Assembly: GCA_017477855.1 (NCBI GenBank)
Contig: JAFUUN010000086.1
Location: 1 to 6,499, forward strand
DNA from: Rickettsiales bacterium
GTDB taxonomy: Bacteria > Pseudomonadota > Alphaproteobacteria > Rickettsiales > Deianiraeaceae
DNA: 6,499 nt
Reading direction: 5' to 3'
The notes beneath the pieces are model-generated. The model saw only the letters and a program-made list of their open reading frames with translations. It made no database searches and was not told the DNA's origin. The position numbers were made by a program, and so were the translations under genes. Shown one piece after another: positions 1 through 5,402 of the stretch. How positions within the stretch are numbered: the stretch's first letter is position 1; the number at the start of each line of letters is the position of its first letter.

Positions 1-71
1 GCTCCTCGCTCTTCTGTCGAAGTTCCACTCCGCCCCGCTCCTCGCACAAACTCGCTCCGCTCCGCGCAACA
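1..71. repeat. GC-rich intergenic repeat-like tract (partial, cut by window edge)
   Basis: This stretch starts one base after the stop codon of the phytochelatin synthase-like gene and runs off the left edge. It is strongly G+C rich, in sharp contrast to the AT-rich genes beside it. It is built from CTCC/CGCTCC words: GCTCCTCGC occurs twice as a direct repeat (from 1 and from 38), and CGCTCCG occurs twice near 53-64. A small CTTC-TGTC-GAAG hairpin lies at about 11-22. Read leftward the tract stays open and rich in Arg, Ala and Glu codons, but it lies outside the upstream gene. It looks like a dispersed intergenic repeat family rather than a gene; that reading is inference from composition and internal repetition only. 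Confidence 0.45.
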
Positions 72-974
72 CTATTTCACCTGCTCTATAACAATGTATC
101 CTCTGTCAAAGCCACTAACTGCTGCGTTCATGGCGTGATACAAGTCTTCAACATCAACCCACACCCATGTGCCAAGGTGGCCTGCGACATCCATTATCAG
201 CACTTTGTCTTTGCCTTCGTGATATGCTACAACTGGTGAGAAATGTCCGCTTGTAAATGGATACATCAAACCAAGATGATAGTTGACAACAAGGTATTTA
301 CCATTTTGCGAGGTAATATCCTTGATAAGCTTTCTGAATTGCTTGATATTTTCTTTTGTCATGTTCTCTGGTCTGACTGGATATGTCGTTGCCTTGACAT
401 GTGGATGCAAGTTAAACAGTTCTTCAAGATGCTTCAGGGCAATTCCACCTTCATATTGACCATTATTTCTTTTCTTTTGGCGCGAAACAGCCAAATAATC
501 TTTTTCATCTTCATCACCTTTGTAGAGCTCTGCAATATTTTCTTCGGTCAAAACAAACCTTCCGTTATCCATGCCGTTGTATTCTTTCAACAGTGAGTGT
601 TTTTTATCAAGCAGGAACTGTGTACATGTGTTTTCATATATTGCTGACAGAACAAGACGCATTGTTGCAAATCCGCATGACGTTGGCCACTGCTGGATTG
701 CAAAGTGATGTGCTAATTCGTAAAATGGCTTCGAATAATTTGTTTCTCTCAACATTTTTATTCCTTCGTCAGAGTTCCACAAAATCGGTTGTTTGCCACT
801 GAACATGCTTCCTACGTAGTTCTTGTATTTCCTCTTTGGACCTTTTATTGCACTAAAATCCCTGTCTTCAATTTTTATTTGTTGATTGTTGTTTGACTGT
901 TTTTTGAATGACTGGCATGAGCAAACAAGTCCTAAAATAGTAATCGCTAATGCAGTATTCCTGACGGTCGTCAT
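72..974 (-). CDS. Phytochelatin synthase-family cysteine peptidase/transpeptidase, putative lipoprotein
   Basis: A 300-residue protein matching the phytochelatin synthase family (papain-like fold). These enzymes cleave glycine from glutathione; the plant enzymes also join gamma-Glu-Cys units, whereas bacterial single-domain members mostly act as glutathione hydrolases. The nucleophile motif is QQWPTSCGFAT, with Cys100 and the oxyanion-hole Gln94 six residues before it. The His motif SGHFSPVVAYH gives His244, and LIMDVA gives Asp262. The 18-residue His-Asp spacing equals that of plant PCS1 (His162/Asp180). Cys to His is about 38 residues longer than in PCS1, because of a charged insert around residues 125-175. 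Residues 1-20 look like a lipoprotein signal: positively charged start, hydrophobic core, then VCSC with Cys20 as the acylation site, followed by a polar Ser/Asn/Gln linker. This suggests a membrane-anchored periplasmic enzyme. The ATG at 974 has no clear Shine-Dalgarno. The gene lies 43 bases after the PlsY-like gene and is probably cotranscribed with it. The family call is secure; the substrate is inferred. Confidence 0.88.
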   Translation of the reverse strand: MTTVRNTALAITILGLVCSCQSFKKQSNNNQQIKIEDRDFSAIKGPKRKYKNYVGSMFSGKQPILWNSDEGIKMLRETNYSKPFYELAHHFAIQQWPTSCGFATMRLVLSAIYENTCTQFLLDKKHSLLKEYNGMDNGRFVLTEENIAELYKGDEDEKDYLAVSRQKKRNNGQYEGGIALKHLEELFNLHPHVKATTYPVRPENMTKENIKQFRKLIKDITSQNGKYLVVNYHLGLMYPFTSGHFSPVVAYHEGKDKVLIMDVAGHLGTWVWVDVEDLYHAMNAAVSGFDRGYIVIEQVK

Positions 975-1017
975 AAAAAAATCAGTGGTTTGTTTGTGTG
1001 AAAAAAATAAAAATCAA

Positions 1018-1899
1018 TTAATAATTTGCCTGCTTTGCGTTTCTGATTTCAAACTCTTCGCTTTTTAACATTTTTATCATGTGTTTGGTTTGTTTATCCA
1101 GTTTCTTTTTTTTATCAAGTTTGCTCTGTTTTACATCTTTTTTAAGCGATTTGCCATTCACTGCATATATTTTATCATCATGTTTTTCTTCTTTTTTTAA
1201 AAACTTATTTTTCATCATAAATTTCTTAAAAAACCATTTCTTTATCAGTGAAGTTCTAATCATATCTGGTTTTTCAATTTCTTTCTTTTTCTTTCTTCGT
1301 TTGCCCGCAATATGTGTGCAAATGTATAGCAATATTTTTTTGTTTTTTGAGATAGCAAGTGCACCAAATCCTACAAAAAATACAACCTCAATGTAGTCAG
1401 TATTACCAAAAAGGAAGATATGCATCACGGTTTTAATCATTCCAATCATTGTCGCTGATGTGATTGCAACCGATGTATAGCTGCTTTTTAGAGCTGCAAA
1501 ACCAAACGCGATAAGCATACTAACACCTGTAATTGGGTCAAGGACAAATCCAGTCAATATTAGATTTATAAAGTTTTTGCTCTCATTTTTGAACTTGTTC
1601 CAAAGTGGAAAATGATGCCCCAAGTGTGCCACAACAGCAGTCGTATCCATGATGTATTTATTCTCAAAGAAATATGCAGACAGCAGCGTTGCGATGAGAC
1701 ACTTTGTTATATCAAGAATGTTTCCAAACGTTTTTAGGAATGATTTTTTGTTGTTAATCTTCTGGATTTTAGCAATTATTTGCTTCATTATCTTATTTTT
1801 AGTGCGATATTCACCAAGAAAACAGACAATTTTTGAGAACTGCAACGAGCACAGTAGGTAAGTCAAAACCATGAATGTTATTAACGATACCGTTGCCAT
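1018..1899 (-). CDS. PlsY-family membrane protein with degenerate acyltransferase motifs and Lys-rich C-terminal tail
   Basis: A 293-residue membrane protein. Residues 1-200 follow the layout of PlsY, the acyl-phosphate:glycerol-3-phosphate acyltransferase of phospholipid synthesis. Recognisable blocks are YLLCSLQF (14-21, family YLLGSIPFG), NKKSFLKTFGNILDITKC (50-67, family GKKAG...D.FKG), VVAHLGHHFPLWNKFK (89-104, family GH.FP.F..FKGGK), SSYTSVAITSA (139-149, family S..SLAS) and ISKNKKILL (183-191, family RH..NI.R). The catalytic signatures are missing: there is no GSGN.G.TN motif, FKGGKGVAT is replaced by FKNESKNFI, and SIPFG by SLQFS. Residues 200-293 form an unusual lysine-rich, probably cytoplasmic tail absent from ordinary PlsY (about 200-230 residues). 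The gene is very AT-rich. It starts at ATG 1899, only about 16 bases past the -10 box, with no Shine-Dalgarno. Alternatives are a strongly diverged active enzyme or a non-catalytic membrane protein; I favour loss of normal PlsY activity. Confidence 0.6.
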   Translation of the reverse strand: MATVSLITFMVLTYLLCSLQFSKIVCFLGEYRTKNKIMKQIIAKIQKINNKKSFLKTFGNILDITKCLIATLLSAYFFENKYIMDTTAVVAHLGHHFPLWNKFKNESKNFINLILTGFVLDPITGVSMLIAFGFAALKSSYTSVAITSATMIGMIKTVMHIFLFGNTDYIEVVFFVGFGALAISKNKKILLYICTHIAGKRRKKKKEIEKPDMIRTSLIKKWFFKKFMMKNKFLKKEEKHDDKIYAVNGKSLKKDVKQSKLDKKKKLDKQTKHMIKMLKSEEFEIRNAKQANY

Positions 1900-1915
1900 T
1901 TTGTAATTACGGATT

Positions 1916-1943
1916 ATTGTAGCAGGTTTTTACAAAAAGACAA
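1916..1943 (-). promoter_or_regulatory. Sigma70-type extended -10 promoter for the PlsY-like/PCS-like gene pair
   Basis: On the minus strand, a -35 box TTGTCT (1943-1938) is followed after 16 bases by TACAAT (1921-1916). The -10 box is preceded by TGC, giving an extended -10 (TGCTACAAT). The start codon of the PlsY-like gene lies only 16 bases beyond the -10 box, so the predicted mRNA leader is about 10 bases and holds no Shine-Dalgarno. Translation would be nearly leaderless. Both boxes were seen directly; their activity is inferred. Confidence 0.55.
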
Positions 1944-1972
1944 ATATTTTTTATCAACTATTGGTTTGCTTA

Positions 1973-2000
1973 TTGCCTACGTATCTTAATGAGTTATTAT
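1973..2000 (+). promoter_or_regulatory. Candidate promoter for ftsA
   Basis: TTGCCT (1973-1978) and TATTAT (1995-2000) are separated by 16 bases on the + strand, 65-85 bases before the possible ftsA starts. The region 1900-2064 is the divergent intergenic space between the PlsY-like gene and ftsA. It is extremely AT-rich, so a chance match of this quality is quite possible. I see no operator, riboswitch or terminator in it. Confidence 0.3.
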
Positions 2001-2064
2001 ATTTACTCAAATAAACATGTAAAAAAGAATAAAACTAACAACACTTGCATTTTACAAACTGCTT

Positions 2065-3312
2065 TTGAATGTGAAATGTTGGCTTGTGAAACGTAAAAAT
2101 TTAAGCTTTGTTGACTTCGGGCTTGAACACATCACACTGCTTGTTTGCACTGTTGAAAACAAGAGCATCGTTGATATTCCATTTCTTGAAAAAGTTCAAA
2201 TAGAACGGCCAATTCAACGGCCACAGAGCTCACTTGCGCAGCTGGAAAACTTTGAAATCATGATGCGTCTGATTGATATTGCAGAGAAAAAACTTAACAT
2301 CAATATTTCAGATGTCATTTTTGTAATCAAGGATAAGTCAATAAAGCATTTTGCCTACAAAAAAAAGCTACTATTTAAGCGCCCACAAAAAGTGTCCTAC
2401 ATGAACGAAGAAAAACTTTCAATGCAGGTTTTTAAGGATTTTTACAGACAATATAGCCGTGAATATAGCGTTGTTGACTTCATTTGTCATAGCTTCACGA
2501 TTGACGGACAAACGGCGGTGAAAAATCCATACAAGCTAAAATGTGAGCAAGTTGAGATGTTTGCCAGCATTATTGCCGTCAGAAAAATTTTCTCAAAGAT
2601 GTTTTGTACCTACATGGAAAAGTATAAAATTCATACAAAACACTATATTTCATCATGTATCGGCGTAGTAAATTTGATAAAAGAGCGCCTAAAAAAAGGG
2701 AATACGTTGGTTATAGATATTGGATCATGCAGTGCTGAATATTGCCTGCTCCACAAGGATGTTATAATTGACATGGGGCTTGTTAACATCGGCGGATTTG
2801 ACATGACGCGCGACATTGCAAATGTGCTGAAAATACACATGCAAGATGCAGAAAAGTTGAAATTAGCAGACAACGAACGAGTACCTTCTGGGGAGATAAA
2901 AAATTCTGAATGTTTTGATATTAGGCGAGTTTTTCAGGCAAGAGAGATTGCTGATGCCCGTCTAAGTGAGCTATTTGACTGCATTGACAAGGACGTAAAG
3001 AAAAAATACAAAAAAATATCATTTAGCAAAGTTTTGCTCTGTGGTGGCGTCGCGAGATATAAAAACACGGTGCAGATTGCTAAAAATATATTCAACTGCG
3101 AGATTGGTATCATTGACAGCGAATACATAAAAGCCAGTGCAACCGTCCGCGCAAAAGTACCAGCATACTACGCAAGAGAGGAAAACATCCAAATCATCGG
3201 CGCGCTGTCATTTTACATTGATAATCTCAATAAATACGCCAACGCTAAGCGTGGGTTCATTTTTAAAATGCCGTCAAGAATAATCTGCTTTTTGCGTGAT
3301 TTGTTATATTAA
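2065..3312 (+). CDS. ftsA: Cell division protein FtsA (divergent, non-ATG start)
   Basis: An actin-like ATPase that tethers FtsZ filaments to the inner membrane and recruits the divisome. Actin-fold signatures appear in order: a phosphate-1 strand FVDFGLEHITLLV (15-27), phosphate-2 LVIDIGSCSAEYCLL (215-229) followed by NIGGFDMTRDIA (241-252), and the adenosine motif KVLLCGGVARY (322-332). FtsA's own 1C subdomain fits residues 80-160. The last 20 residues, RGFIFKMPSRIICFLRDLLY, form the expected amphipathic membrane-targeting helix. The length of 415 residues is normal for the family. The glycines of the phosphate and adenosine loops are partly changed (DIGSCSAE for DIGGGT, CGGVA for GGGA), so the protein is diverged. 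No in-frame ATG lies between the upstream TAA (2020-2022) and the first motif. Possible starts are TTG 2065, GTG 2071 and GTG 2086; the last gives MKRKNLSFVDFG, closest to normal FtsA N-termini. No ftsZ is beside it. Its 3' end overlaps the convergent membrane-protein gene by 9 bases. Confidence 0.87.
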   Translation: MNVKCWLVKRKNLSFVDFGLEHITLLVCTVENKSIVDIPFLEKVQIERPIQRPQSSLAQLENFEIMMRLIDIAEKKLNINISDVIFVIKDKSIKHFAYKKKLLFKRPQKVSYMNEEKLSMQVFKDFYRQYSREYSVVDFICHSFTIDGQTAVKNPYKLKCEQVEMFASIIAVRKIFSKMFCTYMEKYKIHTKHYISSCIGVVNLIKERLKKGNTLVIDIGSCSAEYCLLHKDVIIDMGLVNIGGFDMTRDIANVLKIHMQDAEKLKLADNERVPSGEIKNSECFDIRRVFQAREIADARLSELFDCIDKDVKKKYKKISFSKVLLCGGVARYKNTVQIAKNIFNCEIGIIDSEYIKASATVRAKVPAYYAREENIQIIGALSFYIDNLNKYANAKRGFIFKMPSRIICFLRDLLY

Positions 3313-3636
3313 CTTCACAATCAAATATATTATAGCAACAAACGGAAAAAAGAACAAAACTCTTTCAAAAATTTGGTAAAAATAGCGTCTGTTAAGCATC
3401 ATGTGCCTAAAAAAGCTGTTCATATCAAGATGCACAATAAACAGAACAAACGATGCAAGCAGACATGTGATACCAACAAGGCGGCTATTTAAGCCAGTAA
3501 AACGATTGACAAACAAGCAGACAATTCCAGCTAAAAACAGAATTTTTACGAATATGCTTGAAGTTTTAATCAAAATCCAGTCAACTTTCAAAAAGCATAC
3601 AAATCTCGATGCAATGTTTGTTATTTTCTCATTCAT
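3304..3636 (-). CDS. Small integral membrane protein, function unknown
   Basis: A 110-residue hydrophobic protein that I do not recognise. Three likely membrane segments are residues about 28-44 (IFVKILFLAGIVCLFV), 52-70 (RLVGITCLLASFVLFIVHL) and 91-110. The loops between them are basic (RNRRYFYQ-like, around 76-88), and the C-terminus ends inside or just after the third segment. Its ATG lies inside the end of lpxC (8-base overlap, ATGAATGA), which suggests translational coupling, and it is the last gene of the ileS fragment-lpxC operon. Its stop overlaps the convergent ftsA end by 9 bases. The overlap with lpxC and the clear membrane pattern support a real gene. Its position suggests an envelope role, but nothing in the sequence says which. 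Confidence 0.65.
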   Translation of the reverse strand: MNEKITNIASRFVCFLKVDWILIKTSSIFVKILFLAGIVCLFVNRFTGLNSRLVGITCLLASFVLFIVHLDMNSFFRHMMLNRRYFYQIFERVLFFFPFVAIIYLIVKLI

Positions 3637-4462
3637 TTGTTAATTCAAATATCTTATCAACCATCATTCTATTCAACGCGGGCCCTGATTTGTAGCAATC
3701 AAACTCGCCGTTGATGAACTTTCCAGTTGTCATTAAATCGCCAATCACATCAAGGATTTTGTGGCGCACTGGCTCATTTGGAAAACGTAAATAGTTGTCA
3801 ATTGTTTTCACACTGTCGTTGCCAAAAATCACCATGTCAACATTGCTGAAATGCTTCTTGATTGACTTATGGATATCAACCTGTTTTTCGGTGCAAAATG
3901 TCCGAGCGGGTGCTATTTCAGTAAAGTAATTCTGTTTTGTCTCATCAAATGTAAATACCTGCTTGCCAATCGTTTTTTCATCAAATTCAAGCTCAAAATC
4001 GATGCGCAAATGATCGCATGGGCGCACAGTTATGCTCCCAAAACCGTTTTCAACCTTGATTTCATGCGGAATATTATAAACACAGTCCTCCTCGCCAATG
4101 TCAACTCTGCCAGCCGAGCGCAGCAACCTTATCCAGTAGTTTGCACTGCCATCAAACATCGGTACCTCTTCGCCGTCAACATCTATCTCCAAATCAGTGA
4201 TTTTCAGCGCCCAAACTGCCGACATCAGGTGCTCTATCATCAGCAATTTTACCTCGCCATTTGACATTGTGGTATTCAAATGCGCGGCATCAAAAGTGCT
4301 TTCACGGCCAACTTTGATAATCGGGTTGCAAATGCCAATATCTGTTCGGCACACAAAAATACCGCTGCCCACCTTGGCTGGCTTCAATGTGACAGTCAGA
4401 TATTTCCCAGTATATTGCCCGATGCCAGTGTAGCTCACCGCGTTTGCAATCGTTTTTCGCAT
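3629..4462 (-). CDS. lpxC: UDP-3-O-acyl-N-acetylglucosamine deacetylase LpxC, catalytic His replaced by Pro
   Basis: LpxC is the zinc deacetylase of the first committed step of lipid A synthesis in the cytoplasm. The 277-residue protein covers both LpxC domains. Typical motifs are the N-terminal TGIGQYTGK (12-20), MIEHLMSA (75-82) with general base Glu77 and zinc ligand His78, EVPMFDGSA (99-107), ARTF (186-189), and EPVRHKILDVIGD (230-242) with zinc ligands His234 and Asp238, plus Asp242. The expected KSGHALN motif reads KSGPALN: Pro261 stands 27 residues after the zinc His, exactly where E. coli has His265, a residue important for catalysis. The codon is CCC, one base from CAC. The protein is about 28 residues shorter than E. 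coli LpxC, mostly at the C-terminus. It starts 2 bases after the ileS-fragment stop and overlaps the next gene by 8 bases, so it is in an operon. Family assignment is certain; full activity is not. Confidence 0.93.
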   Translation of the reverse strand: MRKTIANAVSYTGIGQYTGKYLTVTLKPAKVGSGIFVCRTDIGICNPIIKVGRESTFDAAHLNTTMSNGEVKLLMIEHLMSAVWALKITDLEIDVDGEEVPMFDGSANYWIRLLRSAGRVDIGEEDCVYNIPHEIKVENGFGSITVRPCDHLRIDFELEFDEKTIGKQVFTFDETKQNYFTEIAPARTFCTEKQVDIHKSIKKHFSNVDMVIFGNDSVKTIDNYLRFPNEPVRHKILDVIGDLMTTGKFINGEFDCYKSGPALNRMMVDKIFELTNE

Positions 4463-4464
4463 AA

Positions 4465-5271
4465 CTAAATCTTCTTTATCTTATTGCCAAATTTGTAACC
4501 ATCTATCTCCACCATTTCCTGCTCGGCCTCACTAAAATCGCTGACAAGCTCCAATTTTTCTGACAGCGTTTGCTCTTGTATGTAGTCCTTCCACTGTGCC
4601 AGAACTTCACTAAATATCGCATCTTTGGAGAAAATTGTTGTCTCAATGCGGTCGGAAATAAACAGTCCATTATCTTTTCTTGCCTGTTGAACCATGCGCA
4701 CAACATCTCGCGAGAGCCCTTCCAGCAGCAACTCGTGCGTGATTTTTGTGTCAATCATGACGAGCACATTGTGGAGCGCGCACTGCATGGCCTTTGAGCC
4801 GTCTTTTGGCTTGTATTCCACCTTGAAAAGTGCCTTGTCAACCTCCGCGCCAGCAATGATAAGATTGCCATTTTCACCGATTTTCCACTCGCCATTTTTC
4901 TGCGCCGCAAGAATATTTTTCAGGTTTGAGCCAAATATTTTCCCGCACTCGCGCATGTTTAGCACAACCTCGCAGTTTGCAATTTCATCAATATTTCCGC
5001 TGAAAATTTCAACCTCTTTCACATTAATTTCCTGCTTTATCATCTGCAAAAACTCGCCGCTCAACTCGCGCGCAAGGTCTAAATCAGTGCTGCCACTGCA
5101 CAAAGTCATCTTGGAAATTGGCATGCGCACGCGGATGTTCGCATCTTTTCTCAACGACAACGCGCTGTTGCAAATGTCACGCACCAAGTCCATTTTGGCC
5201 ACTACATCAGCATCCACGACAATGTTCTGCAAGTCGGGAAAGCTCTGCAAATGAACGCTCAAACTACTCAT
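4465..5271 (-). CDS. Isoleucyl-tRNA synthetase C-terminal region as a free-standing 268-residue ORF
   Basis: The protein matches only the last part of IleS, whose full length is about 930-1100 residues. It begins at SVHLQSFPD (5-13), which in full IleS ends the helical anticodon-binding domain. It continues with KMDLVRDICNSALSLRKDANIRVRMP (27-51), KQEINVKEVE (79-88) and ITHELLLEGLSRDVVRMVQQARKDNG (177-202), then FISDRIETT (204-212). This is the C-terminal domain typical of the long IleS type. The Rossmann catalytic domain with HIGH and KMSKS, the editing domain and most of the anticodon bundle are absent. An in-frame TGA lies two codons before the ATG, and a terminator and another gene lie further upstream, so it is not the tail of a longer frame. 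AGGGG, 10 bases before the ATG, could serve as ribosome binding site. It is the first gene of an operon with lpxC. It could be one half of a split IleS, a retained domain with its own role, or a remnant kept open by chance. Confidence 0.85.
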   Translation of the reverse strand: MSSLSVHLQSFPDLQNIVVDADVVAKMDLVRDICNSALSLRKDANIRVRMPISKMTLCSGSTDLDLARELSGEFLQMIKQEINVKEVEIFSGNIDEIANCEVVLNMRECGKIFGSNLKNILAAQKNGEWKIGENGNLIIAGAEVDKALFKVEYKPKDGSKAMQCALHNVLVMIDTKITHELLLEGLSRDVVRMVQQARKDNGLFISDRIETTIFSKDAIFSEVLAQWKDYIQEQTLSEKLELVSDFSEAEQEMVEIDGYKFGNKIKKI

Positions 5272-5280
5272 TTCAACTCA

Positions 5281-5286
5281 TCCCCT
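5281..5286 (-). promoter_or_regulatory. Possible ribosome binding site of the ileS C-terminal ORF
   Basis: The minus strand reads AGGGGA here, ten bases before the ATG at 5271. This is the clearest Shine-Dalgarno-like match in the window; most other starts have none. It supports the ATG as a true start rather than an internal methionine of a broken longer gene. Further upstream the minus strand has TATAAA (about 5307-5302), a possible -10, but no good -35. Confidence 0.4.
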
Positions 5287-5315
5287 AACACTTCAAAATT
5301 TATAATTTGCAAGTG

Positions 5316-5348
5316 AAAAATCGGCTCCGCCATTTCTGGCAGAACCGA
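5316..5348 (-). terminator. Rho-independent terminator of the prepilin-like gene
   Basis: On the minus strand, TCGGTTCTGCCA, a GAAA tetraloop and TGGCGGAGCCGA form a 12-pair stem with two G-U pairs and no mismatch, followed by TTTTT. On the + strand the same bases give two C-A mismatches, so it is built to work leftward. It lies about 55 bases after the stop of the prepilin-like gene (5403) and separates it from the ileS C-terminal ORF. Confidence 0.85.
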
Positions 5349-5364
5349 CCCGTTTTTTATTTAC

Positions 5365-5388
5365 TTATTAGAAACTTAAATCTAATAA
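5365..5388. repeat. AT-rich inverted repeat, 8-base arms
   Basis: TTATTAGA (5365-5372) and TCTAATAA (5381-5388) are perfect inverse complements around an 8-base spacer. It sits between the prepilin-like stop codon and the terminator. It could be a weak RNA hairpin in the 3' UTR or a dyad for a DNA-binding protein. With only A/T-rich arms, chance is a fair explanation. Confidence 0.35.
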
Positions 5389-5402
5389 AATATATCATCA
5401 TT

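Noticed and set aside
243..802. Two + strand open frames opposite the phytochelatin synthase-like gene
   Set aside because: They are mirror frames of a gene with an intact catalytic triad and show no coherent protein features.
1079..1396. Hydrophobic Phe/Leu/Ser-rich + strand frame that looks like a membrane protein
   Set aside because: It is the reverse of the Lys-rich (AAA) tail of the PlsY-like gene. TTT and CTT runs give false hydrophobicity.
3305..3332. AT-only inverted repeat (TATATT...AATATA) at the convergent ftsA/membrane-protein junction as a terminator
   Set aside because: Short, without G or C in the stem and without a U-run; expected by chance in such AT-rich DNA.
3869..4264. 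131-codon open frame on the + strand
   Set aside because: Antisense to lpxC, which has certain homology on the other strand; no domain or start signal is visible.
4694..5254. 186-codon open frame on the + strand
   Set aside because: It lies entirely antisense to the ileS C-terminal ORF, whose protein has clear family motifs. The + strand product is Ser/Phe-rich without any recognisable domain, as expected of a shadow frame.
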